Shown: positions 54,105-63,027 of the stretch, in pieces
How the letters are laid out: the number at the start of each line of letters is the position of its first letter
How positions within the stretch are numbered: position 1 is the stretch's first letter
Assembly (NCBI RefSeq): GCF_009789225.1
Contig: NZ_WSTA01000004.1
Coordinates: 1-64,000, forward strand
Source of the DNA: Agromyces seonyuensis
Lineage (GTDB): Bacteria; Actinomycetota; Actinomycetes; Actinomycetales; Microbacteriaceae
Reading direction: 5' to 3'
Length of the DNA: 64,000 nucleotides
Notes under the pieces: model-generated
What the model saw: the letters and a program-made list of their open reading frames with translations, nothing else
The model's database searches: none
Told to the model about the DNA's origin: nothing
Made by a program: the position numbers and the translations under genes

Positions 54105-55361
54105 GTGCTGGATGCCCGACTCGCCTACGCCCGACGCGCCGACCGCGCCGACGGGCTCGCGCACTTCCGCACCCGGTTCGTCGGCGCCGACACCGACCTC
54201 GTCTATTTCGACGGCAACTCGCTCGGGCGCCCGCCGATCGCCGCGGTCGAGGGCGTCGAGCGGTTCCTGCGCGAGCAGTGGGGCGGCCGGCTCATCCGCG
54301 GCTGGGACGAGTCCTGGCTGCGGCTGCCGCTCGAGCTCGGCGACCGCATCGGGGCGTCCGTCATCGGCGCGAAGCCCGGTCAGACCGTCGTGGGCGACTC
54401 GACGACCGTGCTGCTCTACAAGCTCATGCGGGCCGCGGTCGACGGCCAGCGCCGCCGCGACCCGAACCGCGTCGAGATCGTCATCGGCGACGACGACTTC
54501 CCCACCGACCGCTACCTCGTCGAGGGCATCGCGGCCGAGCGCGGGGCGCGCGTGCGCTGGGTGCCGGTCGATCGTTCCCGCGGGCTCACGCCCGAACTGC
54601 TCGCCGCGGCCGTCGGTCCGCGCACGGCGCTCGTCGTGGCATCCCACGTGTCCTACCGCTCGGCCTACCTCGCCGACGCCGCACTGCTCTCGCGCATCGC
54701 GCACGACGCGGGTGCCCTCGTGCTCTGGGATCTCTGCCACTCGGCCGGCTCGGTGCCGATCGAGGCGGATGCCTGGGGCTTCGATCTCGCGGCGGGCTGC
54801 ACGTACAAGTACTTGAACGGCGGCCCGGGCTCCCCCGCCTTCGCGTATGTGCGCGACGACCTCCAGCCGCTGCTGCGCCAGCCGATCCAGGGCTGGTTCG
54901 GCTCCGCCGACCAGTTCGCGATGGGGCCCGGCTACCGCCCCGAACCCGACATCCGCCGATTCCAGTCGGGCACCCCGCCGATCGTCGGGATGCTCGCGAT
55001 GGTCTCGACGCTCGAGATGATCGAGGATGCCGGGATGGCCGCGGTCCGTGAGAAGTCGGTGGCCCTGACCGAGTTCGCCATCGACCTCGCCGAAGAACTG
55101 CTCGCCCCGCTCGGCGTGACCCTCGGATCGCCGCCTGACCCCGCCGAGCGCGGCGGCCACGTGCTGCTGCACCACGACGCGATGCGCGAGGTCAACGCCC
55201 GCCTCTGGGAGCGCGACGTCATCGGCGACTACCGCGACCCCGGCGGCCTCCGGATCGGCCTCGCCCCCCTCTCGACGAGCTTCGAGGAGGTGCACCGCGG
55301 GCTCACTGCCGTGCAGACCGTGCTGCGCGAGGTCCTCGCCGAGCGCGCCGGGCTCGGGTGA
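54105..55361 (+). CDS. kynU: Kynureninase
   Basis: The 418-residue PLP enzyme has LVYFDGNSLGRPP, VVGDSTTVLLYKLMRAA, SHVSYRSAYLADA, WDLCHSAGSVPIEAD and the Schiff-base lysine in CTYKYLNGGPGSPAF (about residue 235), with FQSGTPPIVGM near the end. It cleaves kynurenine to anthranilate. No tryptophan 2,3-dioxygenase or kynurenine formamidase gene is nearby, so it stands alone. The start is GTG 54105. It converges with the LCP gene (stops 55361 and 55381). Confidence 0.93.
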   Translation: MLDARLAYARRADRADGLAHFRTRFVGADTDLVYFDGNSLGRPPIAAVEGVERFLREQWGGRLIRGWDESWLRLPLELGDRIGASVIGAKPGQTVVGDSTTVLLYKLMRAAVDGQRRRDPNRVEIVIGDDDFPTDRYLVEGIAAERGARVRWVPVDRSRGLTPELLAAAVGPRTALVVASHVSYRSAYLADAALLSRIAHDAGALVLWDLCHSAGSVPIEADAWGFDLAAGCTYKYLNGGPGSPAFAYVRDDLQPLLRQPIQGWFGSADQFAMGPGYRPEPDIRRFQSGTPPIVGMLAMVSTLEMIEDAGMAAVREKSVALTEFAIDLAEELLAPLGVTLGSPPDPAERGGHVLLHHDAMREVNARLWERDVIGDYRDPGGLRIGLAPLSTSFEEVHRGLTAVQTVLREVLAERAGLG

Positions 55362-55380
55362 ACCCGGTCCCGTCGGCGCG

Positions 55381-56691
55381 TCATCCGTTCGCGCGGGCGC
55401 AGGTCGCGACATCCGCGCTCTGGCCCGTCAGCCCGTCGAGCACGGGCGGACCGGTCTCTGTCGGCGGCACGGTCGCCCCCGGATCGGCCGTGGCGGGACC
55501 CTCGGTCGCCGGCTCGACGGTCGGGTCGGTCGGCGATTCGGTCGCCTCCGCCTCGACGCCGTAGCCGAGCGAGCCGTCGGCGAGCGTGAAGGTCTCGTCC
55601 GCGACGATCGCGGCGACGAGCTCGTCCGCGAGCTCGGTGTTCGGCACGACCTTGCCCGGTGCGTCGACGCTGTCGAGCACCGGGTACTGCACGAAGACGA
55701 TCCGTTCCAGCGGCACCTCGCGCAGGGTGAGGGCGAGCGAGGCCATGGTGATGGGATCCGCGAGCGAGGTCGAGACCTCCACGTGATCGGCCGCCGTCCG
55801 CGCGAGGGCGAACAGGGTCGCGGGGTCGGAGAAGGTGTCGTCGGCCTGCAGTTTGCGCACGAGCGAGGACAGGTACGCCTGCTGGTTCGAGATGCGCGCG
55901 AGGTCGCTGCCGTCGCCGACGCCGTGGCGGGTGCGGAGGTACGCGAGCGCGTCGGCGCCCTCGATGGTCGAGATCCCTGCCGGCAGCTCCAAGCCGGAGT
56001 ACGGGTCGGAGATCGCCTCGTCGACGCACACCTCGACCCCGCCGACGGCGTCGCTGAGCGCGATGACCCCGAGGAACGAGATCGACGCCGCGTAGTCCAT
56101 CTGCACGCCCGTGAGCTCGCCGATCGTCGCGGCGACGCACGCGAGCCCGCCCCGGCCGTAGGCGGTGTTGAGCGGCTGCGCCGACATCGCCGGGTACACC
56201 GTGCCGTCGTCGGGGTCGGTGCACTCGGGATGCGGGATGACGAGGTCGCGCGGGAAGCTCACCGCGACGGCGTCCTCGTGGTCGTCGGCGACGTGCAGCC
56301 AGATGTTCACGTCGTTGAGGGTGGCATCGCGCTCGCCGAAGGCGTCGCCCTGCTCCGCGTCGTTGTCGGTGCCGACGAGCAGCAGGTCGAAGCCGCCGTC
56401 GATGCTGCCGATGCCGGCGAGCTCGGGCAGTTCGCCCGCGTCGCCGCCGAGGTCGACGGCGTCCTCCTGCACCGAGCGCACGGTGTCCCAGATCACGAAT
56501 CCGACCGTCGCGGCGAGGGCGACCAGGAGGATCGCCGTCACCGACGCGATCCACTTGAGCGCCGGACGCCACATCCCCTGTCCGGTGAGACGGCCGTGGC
56601 GCACCGGGCCGGCCTCGTCGACGGCGCCCTCGGGCTCGAGGAGCCCGTCGACGTCCACGTCGACCTCGTCTCGGGGTTCGGATTCGTCCAT
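55381..56691 (-). CDS. LytR-CpsA-Psr (LCP) family glycopolymer ligase
   Basis: The 436-residue protein has an acidic cytoplasmic N-terminus, then a membrane helix (about 48-70, WIASVTAILLVALAATVGFVIW). An extracytoplasmic LCP domain has LLLVGTDND, ERDATLNDVNIWLHV, AVSFPRDLVIPHPE, AYGRGGLACVAATIGELTGV and GADALAYLRTRHGVGDGSDLARISNQQ with the conserved arginines. It transfers lipid-linked glycopolymers to peptidoglycan and may act on the polysaccharide made by the locus. A Pro/Thr-rich tail ends in a Cys. A TAGGTT hexamer at 56775-56770 is a possible -10. Confidence 0.93.
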   Translation of the reverse strand: MDESEPRDEVDVDVDGLLEPEGAVDEAGPVRHGRLTGQGMWRPALKWIASVTAILLVALAATVGFVIWDTVRSVQEDAVDLGGDAGELPELAGIGSIDGGFDLLLVGTDNDAEQGDAFGERDATLNDVNIWLHVADDHEDAVAVSFPRDLVIPHPECTDPDDGTVYPAMSAQPLNTAYGRGGLACVAATIGELTGVQMDYAASISFLGVIALSDAVGGVEVCVDEAISDPYSGLELPAGISTIEGADALAYLRTRHGVGDGSDLARISNQQAYLSSLVRKLQADDTFSDPATLFALARTAADHVEVSTSLADPITMASLALTLREVPLERIVFVQYPVLDSVDAPGKVVPNTELADELVAAIVADETFTLADGSLGYGVEAEATESPTDPTVEPATEGPATADPGATVPPTETGPPVLDGLTGQSADVATCARANG

Positions 56692-56830
56692 CAGTCGGCT
56701 CCAGCTCGGCGCAGCGGCTGCGAGCAACCGACCGCCGCCCGGCGGGATCCCGGCGGCGCGCCCGGCTCGAACCTACCCCGGAACCCTGAGGGTCCCTCGG
56801 CTGGAGACCCGGTGCGGCGGCCTGCTCCGT

Positions 56831-58096
56831 TCACTGCGCCGCGATGGCGGCATCCACGGCGGCGAGCAGATCGCCCGCGTGGAAGGGATGCTCGGCGGGC
56901 TCGATCCGGTCGAGGAACTCGGCGTAGACGGCAGCGAGCAGCCAGTGCTGGAGCGCCGCCGAGAGCGCGAGGGCGCGATCCGGGTCCGAGCCGGGACAGT
57001 CGGCACGCCAGCGGCGGGTGAAGTCGGCGGCGAGGACCGCGCGCTCGGCGCCGGGCAGGCCGACGCCGAGGACGTGCAGATCGAACGAGGGCAGCCCGAG
57101 CGCCGCGTCGCCCCAATCGATGATCGTGAGCGGCCCGCCCCGGGCGGCGCGCGTGTTGCCGGCGTGCAGGTCGCCGTGGACGAGCGTGTCGGGCAGTCCC
57201 GTCGCGCCCAGCTCGGCCGCGAGCACGTCGAAGCCGTCGAGGAACCGGTCGAGTCCGTCGCGCCGCTCCCGGTCGAGTCGGCGCCCGACCGCGAGGAGGC
57301 GATCGGGCAGCGTTTTCGCCGTGCGGTCGGGCACGCCGAGCGAGCGCCACTCCGCCGCCCGATCGAGCCCGGCGACGTGGATGCCGTGGGCGGCGGCCGC
57401 GATCCGCCTCCGGACGCTCAGCGGGGCATCGTGACCGTCGCTGCCGGGGACGTGGGCGAGGAGCATCCGGCCGTCGGCCTCGGCGAGCACCTCCGGGAGC
57501 GCGCCGTCACCGGGATGCGCCGAGTCGGTCGGCGACCCGGCGAACCGCGACTCCGGGGGCATCCCCCGGCGCAGCTCGGCGAGCCGGCGGATGACCCGGG
57601 GCTCGTGCGCGAAGAACCACGGCACCTCCTTGAGCCAGACCGGGCCATCGACCGTGTCGAGTCGATGGAGGCTCGAGAGATTCCAGGTGCGCAGTTGCGT
57701 CGCGCCGGTGGCGCGTCGTCCCGCCGCGGCGAGGGCGTCGTGCGCCCAGGCGAGGGACGCCGCCGGTCCGCCGGGCCGCGCGTACGGCGCGCGGCGGGGT
57801 TCCGGGGCATCGTCGGCGAACGCGGGCGCGAGCTCGAGTCCCGCGGGCAGGCCGCCGACGACCTCGGCGAGGTAGCGCACCCGGCCGCCGCTCGGCCCGT
57901 CGCTCACGGCATCCAGAAAACGCAGCACCTGCACCTCGACGCCGTCGCGCCGCCGGACGAACTCCACCGCCTCGCCGATGTCCGGCCACCACGGCGTCGA
58001 GAGCCCGATCTCCGGCAGTGCACCGAGCACGGCGCCCGATCGCTCCACGAGCACGAGCACGGCCGTGCGCACGGGGACGATCGGGCGCTGGGTCAT
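56831..58096 (-). CDS. Aminoglycoside-phosphotransferase-like protein
   Basis: The 421-residue protein has residues about 1-105 forming a separate N-terminal domain (PVRTAVLVLVERSGAVLG, RVRYLAEVVGGLP; degenerate NUDIX-like). An APH-fold kinase domain follows, with VHGDLHAGNTR (catalytic Asp, Brenner motif) and IIDWGDAALGLPSFDL (metal-binding Asp). The ATG overlaps the transporter stop (ATGA). The substrate is unknown; resistance to a drug exported by the MFS partner is possible but not shown. Confidence 0.85.
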   Translation of the reverse strand: MTQRPIVPVRTAVLVLVERSGAVLGALPEIGLSTPWWPDIGEAVEFVRRRDGVEVQVLRFLDAVSDGPSGGRVRYLAEVVGGLPAGLELAPAFADDAPEPRRAPYARPGGPAASLAWAHDALAAAGRRATGATQLRTWNLSSLHRLDTVDGPVWLKEVPWFFAHEPRVIRRLAELRRGMPPESRFAGSPTDSAHPGDGALPEVLAEADGRMLLAHVPGSDGHDAPLSVRRRIAAAAHGIHVAGLDRAAEWRSLGVPDRTAKTLPDRLLAVGRRLDRERRDGLDRFLDGFDVLAAELGATGLPDTLVHGDLHAGNTRAARGGPLTIIDWGDAALGLPSFDLHVLGVGLPGAERAVLAADFTRRWRADCPGSDPDRALALSAALQHWLLAAVYAEFLDRIEPAEHPFHAGDLLAAVDAAIAAQ

Positions 58097-59598
58097 CGGG
58101 ACTCGACCGACGCCGGGGTGGGCGTCTCGGGCGAGGAGGCATCCGCGGGACGCTCGCCCCACGCGACCGTGACCTTGGGCTTGGCGAAGCACGCCACGAC
58201 GACGAGCCCGACGGCGAAGGCGGCCGCCGGCAGCCAGAGCGCCTGGCTCATCGCGGTCGAGAAGCCCTCGGCGAGCTGCGGCGGGAGCGCTCCGCCGCCG
58301 CCGGCCTGCTCCGCGGAGCCCGCCGTGAAGCCGGGGAGGTTCGCGCTGAGTCGGGCATCCAGGAGCGCCGCCATGGCGGCCGAGCCGAGCACGCCGCCGA
58401 TCTGGCGGGTCATGTTGTAGACGCCCGAACCGGCGCCCGCCTGCTGCGGCGGGAGGTTGCGCGTCGCCGTCGAGGCGAGCGGCGCCCACACGCCCGACTG
58501 GCCGAGGCCGAGGATCGCCGACGGGATCAGCAGCACCCAGAGCGGGCGATCGGGGGTGAGCAGCACGGCGTAGAGCACGAGGGAGACGACCACGAGCGCG
58601 AAACCGGGGATCGCGAGCCACTTCGGGTCGATGCGGTCGTTGAGCCGGCCGACGAGCGGCGCCATCACGAGCGCGGCGATCGCCATCGGCGCCAGCATGA
58701 GCGCGGACTGCGTCGGCTCGAGGCCGCGCGCCACCTGGAAGTAGAACGTCAGCGGCAGGGCGAAGCCCGTGATCGCGAGGCCCACGAGGGTGATGCCGGC
58801 GTTGGCGAGCGAGAAGTTGCGATCGCGGAACAGGGCGAGCGGCAGCAGCGGCTCGGAGCGGTTGAACCGCTGCCAGACGACGAACCCGGCGAGCACGAGG
58901 ACGCCGCCCGCGATGAGGGCGATGATCCAGCCGTTCCAGTCGTAGGTGCCGCCCTCCTGGATGCCGAAGATGAGCAGGAACATGCCGACCGCGGAGAGCG
59001 CGACGCCGAACCAGTCGAAGCGGTGCGGGTGCGTGGGCAGATCGGGCACGAGTCGCCAGGCGAGCAGGAAGCCGACGATGCCGACGGGCACGTTGACGAA
59101 GAAGATCCACTGCCAGCCGGCCGCGTCGACGAGCACGCCGCCGAGGATCGGGCCGACGAGGAGGGCGACGCCCGAGGTCGCGCCCCAGATCGCCATCGCC
59201 CCGCCGCGCTGGGTCGGCGGGAAGATGCGGGTGATGACCGCCATCGTCTGCGGGGTCATGAGCGCGGCGCCGAGGCCCTGCACGACGCGCGCCGCGATGA
59301 GCATCTCGATCGTGCCCGCGAAGCCGCACCACAGGGACGACAGCGTGAACACGGCGAGGCCGATCAGGTAGAGCCGCTTCGGGCCGAACCGGTCGCCGAG
59401 GCGCCCGGTGATGAGCAGCGGCACCGCGTAGGCGAGCAGGTACGCGCTCGTCACCCACAGCACGCTCGTGAGGTCGGTCTGGAAGTCGGCGAGGATCGCG
59501 GGGTTGGCGATCGACACGATCGTCGAGTCGACGAGGATCATGAAGAAGCCGAAGACGAGCGCCCAGAGGGCGGGCCACGGCTTGGTCTCGTGCTGCAT
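58093..59598 (-). CDS. DHA2-family (EmrB/QacA) multidrug efflux transporter
   Basis: The 501-residue MFS protein has 14 predicted helices. Motif D1 (ILVDSTIVSIANPAI), motif A (GRLGDRFGPKRLYLIG) and motif C (GPILGGVLVDAAGWQWIFFVNVPVG) mark it as a drug:H+ antiporter of the 14-TMS class. A Thr/Pro/Ser tail follows. It is the middle gene of an operon behind a PadR regulator. Start is ATG 59598. Confidence 0.95.
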   Translation of the reverse strand: MQHETKPWPALWALVFGFFMILVDSTIVSIANPAILADFQTDLTSVLWVTSAYLLAYAVPLLITGRLGDRFGPKRLYLIGLAVFTLSSLWCGFAGTIEMLIAARVVQGLGAALMTPQTMAVITRIFPPTQRGGAMAIWGATSGVALLVGPILGGVLVDAAGWQWIFFVNVPVGIVGFLLAWRLVPDLPTHPHRFDWFGVALSAVGMFLLIFGIQEGGTYDWNGWIIALIAGGVLVLAGFVVWQRFNRSEPLLPLALFRDRNFSLANAGITLVGLAITGFALPLTFYFQVARGLEPTQSALMLAPMAIAALVMAPLVGRLNDRIDPKWLAIPGFALVVVSLVLYAVLLTPDRPLWVLLIPSAILGLGQSGVWAPLASTATRNLPPQQAGAGSGVYNMTRQIGGVLGSAAMAALLDARLSANLPGFTAGSAEQAGGGGALPPQLAEGFSTAMSQALWLPAAAFAVGLVVVACFAKPKVTVAWGERPADASSPETPTPASVESR

Positions 59599-59661
59599 GC
59601 GGGGTGTTCCGTTCGGAGAGTGGGATCGGGTCGGCGCCGGGTCGGCGCAGCCCGATCGGGG

Positions 59662-60264
59662 TCACGGTGCCTCGCCGGGCGAGGGCTGGGGGCGGGCGGG
59701 GCGGGCGGCGGGCCAGTCGAGGCGTCCGTCCCGGAGTTCGGCGATCGTCGCGTCGAGCCACTCGAGCTCGGCGCGGCGCATCGCCACGAGGTAGGGCAGG
59801 TCGAGGAGGTACGGGCGCGGGACGCCCTTGGCCGCGGTCAGCTCGATGACGCCCGAGAAGAGTTCGAGCTGGGCTTCGAGTTCGTCGCGGCGCTGCTCGA
59901 GCAGCACGACCGCGTCGCCCGGCGGGAGGTGGCTGATCTCGCTGATCGCGAGCACGAACTCGGGGTACTCGTCGGCGACGCGCCCCAGCATCCGCGCGAC
60001 CGCGCGGCGCAGGGCCTCGCGCCCGTCGTCGGTGATCGCGTAGACGGTGCGCTCGGGGCGGTTGCCCGCGCGCTCGACGCCCGCGGCGGCGATGAGGCCG
60101 TCGGCCTCGAGGCGTTCGACGGTGCGGTAGAGGGTGCCGGCGCTGACCTTGACGACGCGGTCCTCGCGGCGGTGGAGCATCGTCTGGAACATCTCGTACG
60201 GATGCTGGTCGCGCTCGACGAGGAGGCCGAGCGCGGCGACACCGAGCGGCGCGAGCGGTTTCAT
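59662..60264 (-). CDS. PadR-family transcriptional regulator
   Basis: The 200-residue protein has a winged helix (LGVAALGLLVERDQHPYEMF, VSAGTLYRTVERLEADGLI, RPERTVYAITDDGREAL). A C-terminal PadR-like helical domain follows, with ending segment LDATIAELRDGRLDWPAARP. AAGGA precedes ATG 60264. It is the first gene of the PadR-MFS-phosphotransferase operon and should repress the promoter at 60337-60378. Confidence 0.9.
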   Translation of the reverse strand: MKPLAPLGVAALGLLVERDQHPYEMFQTMLHRREDRVVKVSAGTLYRTVERLEADGLIAAAGVERAGNRPERTVYAITDDGREALRRAVARMLGRVADEYPEFVLAISEISHLPPGDAVVLLEQRRDELEAQLELFSGVIELTAAKGVPRPYLLDLPYLVAMRRAELEWLDATIAELRDGRLDWPAARPARPQPSPGEAP

Positions 60265-60336
60265 CGCGATCGTTCCTTCCTCCTGCGGCGGCGTCCGGCG
60301 GCCCGCCGATCGGGCTCCGGAGCACTCCACCTCGAC

Positions 60337-60378
60337 TATTCCGCGTGGAATATTACGCTCGGAGCTTCGAGATGACAA
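60337..60378 (-). promoter_or_regulatory. Strong promoter and PadR operator
   Basis: On the minus strand TTGTCA (60378-60373) and TAATAT (60355-60350) are separated by 17 bp. The perfect palindrome TATTCC-GCGT-GGAATA (60337-60352) overlaps the -10 and +1, ideal for autorepression by PadR. The rest of the gap to 60567 holds only the purS promoter (TAGACT, 60524-60529). Confidence 0.8.
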
Positions 60379-60567
60379 GTCCGACGACGTCGAGTCGCCC
60401 TTCCTGATCGCTGCTCAGGGCGCGGGAGCGGCGGAACCGGCGAGTCGGTGGACTGGGATTCGGTCCCGCAGGGGCGGCGGAGCGTGCGGCGGCCGCGCGT
60501 GAGGGATGCTCCGCGCAGCCGGGTAGACTCGTGGCATCCCACCCTCGACCCGGACAGGAGTCCCACG

Positions 60568-60822
60568 GTGCCCACCATCGTCGTCGACGTGATGCCGAAG
60601 CCCGAACTGCTCGACCCCCAGGGCAAGGCCGTCGCCGGCGCCCTCTCCCGCACCGGTCACGGCGAGATCGCCGGGGTCCGCCAGGGCAAGCGCTTCGAAC
60701 TCACCGTCGAAGGCCCCGTCACCGACGAGGTCAAGGCCGAGATCACCAAGATCGCCGAGGAGATCCTCTCCAACTCGGTCATCGAGGACGTCGTCAACAT
60801 CGACTTCGGCGACGAGTCCTGA
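60568..60822 (+). CDS. purS: FGAM synthase subunit PurS
   Basis: The 84-residue subunit has [22 protein letters not shown] and [10 protein letters not shown]. It is the small subunit of the PurSLQ complex. AGGAG lies 6-7 nt before GTG 60568. The -10 TAGACT is at 60524-60529. It precedes purQ by 14 nt. Confidence 0.96.
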   Translation: MPTIVVDVMPKPELLDPQGKAVAGALSRTGHGEIAGVRQGKRFELTVEGPVTDEVKAEITKIAEEILSNSVIEDVVNIDFGDES

Positions 60823-60836
60823 GGGGCGAGGCGATC

Positions 60837-61535
60837 ATGCGCATCGGCGTCATCACCTTCCCCGGCTCGCTCGACGACCGCGACGCCCAGCGCGCGGTCC
60901 GCATCGCCGGCGCCGAGCCCGTCGCCCTCTGGCACGGCTCGCACGACCTCGAGGGCGTCGACGCCCTCATCCTCCCGGGCGGTTTCTCGTACGGCGACTA
61001 CCTGCGCTGCGGCGCGATCGCCTCGCTGTCGCCGATCATGACCGAGGTCGTCGACGCGGCGAACGCCGGGATGCCCGTGCTCGGCATCTGCAACGGCTTC
61101 CAGATGCTCGTCGAGGCGCACCTGCTCGAGGGCGGCCTGATCCGCAACGACCACGGCTCCTTCATCTGCCGCGACCAGGTGCTGCGCGTCGAGAACGCGT
61201 CGACCGCCTGGACGGGCGACTTCGCCGCCGGCCAGGAGATCACCATCCCGCTGAAGAACGGCGAGGGCGGGTTCATCGCTTCGGAGGAGACCCTCGACCG
61301 CCTCGAGGGAGAGGGCCGCGTCGCCTTCCGCTACGTCGACGTCAACCCGAACGGCTCGCTCCGCGACATCGCCGGCATCACGAACGACCGCGGCAACGTC
61401 GTCGGCCTCATGCCGCACCCCGAGCACGCCGTCGAGGCCGGCTTCGGCCCCGACACCGCCGCGGCCATGCGCTCCGGCGTCGACGGCCTCGGCTTCTTCA
61501 CGTCGGTGATCCGCTCGGCGCTCGTCGAGGCGTAA
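60837..61535 (+). CDS. purQ: FGAM synthase glutaminase subunit PurQ
   Basis: The 232-residue class I glutaminase has [19 protein letters not shown], the nucleophile in [11 protein letters not shown] and the His/Glu pair in [11 protein letters not shown]. It supplies ammonia to PurL. Start is ATG 60837. In contrast to many relatives, purL does not follow; a repeat array and a convergent gene do. Confidence 0.97.
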   Translation: MRIGVITFPGSLDDRDAQRAVRIAGAEPVALWHGSHDLEGVDALILPGGFSYGDYLRCGAIASLSPIMTEVVDAANAGMPVLGICNGFQMLVEAHLLEGGLIRNDHGSFICRDQVLRVENASTAWTGDFAAGQEITIPLKNGEGGFIASEETLDRLEGEGRVAFRYVDVNPNGSLRDIAGITNDRGNVVGLMPHPEHAVEAGFGPDTAAAMRSGVDGLGFFTSVIRSALVEA

Positions 61536-61551
61536 GACCCGCTCGACTTCT

Positions 61552-61715
61552 CCGCTGGTCGAGGACCCGCTGGTCGAGTAGCGACGAAGGAGCGTATCGA
61601 GCCCCTCCGCGAGTCCGGGTCTCGATACGGCGCTGGCGCGCCTACTCGACCGACGGGGCCTACAGCGGGTCCGGGTCTCGATACGGCGCTGGCGCGCCTA
61701 CTCGGCCGACGGGGG
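61552..61715. repeat. Intergenic palindromic repeat array D
   Basis: One GGTCGAGTAGCGACGAAGGAGCGTATCGAG unit (61566-61600) and two GGTCTCGATACGGCGCTGGCGCGCCTACTCG units (61618-61652 and 61673-61709). The last one supplies the stop codon (TAG on the minus strand) of the mechanosensitive-channel gene. Confidence 0.9.
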
Positions 61716-62957
61716 CCCGCCGGCCGGCGAGGAGCCGTCGGCGCGCTCGGCCTCCTCCTCCTCGAGCCGCACGATCGGGATCGCCTGCGTGAACTGCGCC
61801 GCCCGCTGCTCGGCCTCGGGGCTGCCGCTGAACAGCCCGTCGTGGCGGTGCTCCTCGGGTTCGGCGGGCGGGACGGTCGCCGCAGCGCCGTTCTCTCCGG
61901 CGCTGCGCTTCGACGGGGCCTTCCGCTGCTCGACGAGCACGTGCTGGGCGGGCTCGGCGGCCTCGTGCTCGCGCTGCACCCAGTCGACGAGTTCCTCGCG
62001 CACGAAGCAGCGCAGGTCGAAGAGCGTCGGGGAGTCGATCGCGGTGACGAGCACGCGCACTCGCACGAAGCCGCCGACGGCGTCCGTGACCTGCAGCACC
62101 TTGGCCCGCCCGTCCCAGAGGTCGGTGCGCTCCAGGATGCGATCGAGCTCGTCGCGCATGCGCCGCGCCGACACCCGCCAGTCGAGGTCGAGCTCGACGG
62201 AACCGAGCAGTTCGCTGCCCGTGCGAGTCCAGTTCTGGAACGGTTTCGTCGTGAAGTACGTGCACGGCAGCACGAGCCGGCGCTCGTCCCAGATGCCGAC
62301 GACGACGTAGTTGAGCGTGATCTCCTCGATCCGCCCCCACTCCCCCTCGACGACGACGACGTCGTCGACGCGGATCGCGTCCGAGAAGGCGAGCTGGATG
62401 CCCGCGAACAGGTTGGCGAGCGTCGACTGCGCCGCGAGGCCCGCGACGATCGAGACGATGCCCGCGGAGGCGAGCAGCGACGCTCCCAGCGCGCGCGCCT
62501 CGTCGAACGTGAAGAGGATGACGCCCGCCGCGAGGAACACCATGACGACGACGACGAGCCGCCGCAGCACGGCGAGCTGCGTGCGCGCACGGCGCGCGCG
62601 GCGATTGTCGGCGACGTCGATGGGGTAGCGCGCGATGGCGAGGTCGGTCGCGAAGAGGATCGCCTGGCACAGGAGCCACGCGGTCGACGCGATCAGAACG
62701 ATGAGGAACGTGTGATCGACTGCGCCGCGCGCGTGGTAGTCGGGGTACCTCGTCGAGATGACGACCCAGAGGCCGATGACGACGAGCAGCGTGCGGAACG
62801 GCCAGCGCAGTCGCACGATGAGCCGGTTCGCCCACTCCCGTTTGCGGGCGATGGCACGCAGGATGAGCGCGGCCAGGCCCGAGATCGCGAAGACGACGAG
62901 TGCGAGCGCGAGGAGCGCGAGGCCGAAGAAGAGCCAGTCCTGCCAGGTCTCGTTCAT
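61698..62957 (-). CDS. MscS-family mechanosensitive ion channel
   Basis: The 419-residue protein has four predicted helices. The third pore helix is ALGASLLASAGIVSIVAGLAAQSTLANLFAG, followed by the MscS beta domain (IRVDDVVVVEGEWGRIEEITLNYVVVGIWDERRLVLP, FQNWTR). A hydrophilic C-terminal tail of about 90 residues follows. It releases solutes on osmotic downshock. ATG 62957 lies within an in-frame stretch open to 62993. The last residues (PPSAE) and the stop are encoded by repeat array D. Confidence 0.93.
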   Translation of the reverse strand: MNETWQDWLFFGLALLALALVVFAISGLAALILRAIARKREWANRLIVRLRWPFRTLLVVIGLWVVISTRYPDYHARGAVDHTFLIVLIASTAWLLCQAILFATDLAIARYPIDVADNRRARRARTQLAVLRRLVVVVMVFLAAGVILFTFDEARALGASLLASAGIVSIVAGLAAQSTLANLFAGIQLAFSDAIRVDDVVVVEGEWGRIEEITLNYVVVGIWDERRLVLPCTYFTTKPFQNWTRTGSELLGSVELDLDWRVSARRMRDELDRILERTDLWDGRAKVLQVTDAVGGFVRVRVLVTAIDSPTLFDLRCFVREELVDWVQREHEAAEPAQHVLVEQRKAPSKRSAGENGAAATVPPAEPEEHRHDGLFSGSPEAEQRAAQFTQAIPIVRLEEEEAERADGSSPAGGPPSAE

Positions 62958-63027
62958 CGCCTCAGCCTGGCCCGCCAGGGCGGACCACCGCAACGACGGG
63001 GCGGGGTGAGCAGTGCGCCGAACCGGG

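Noticed and set aside
56770-56812. A polysaccharide-regulon site upstream of the LCP gene
   Set aside because: G/C-rich runs are present (CCCCGGAACCC, GGGTCCC), but no palindrome is centred 30-33 nt from the TAGGTT hexamer.
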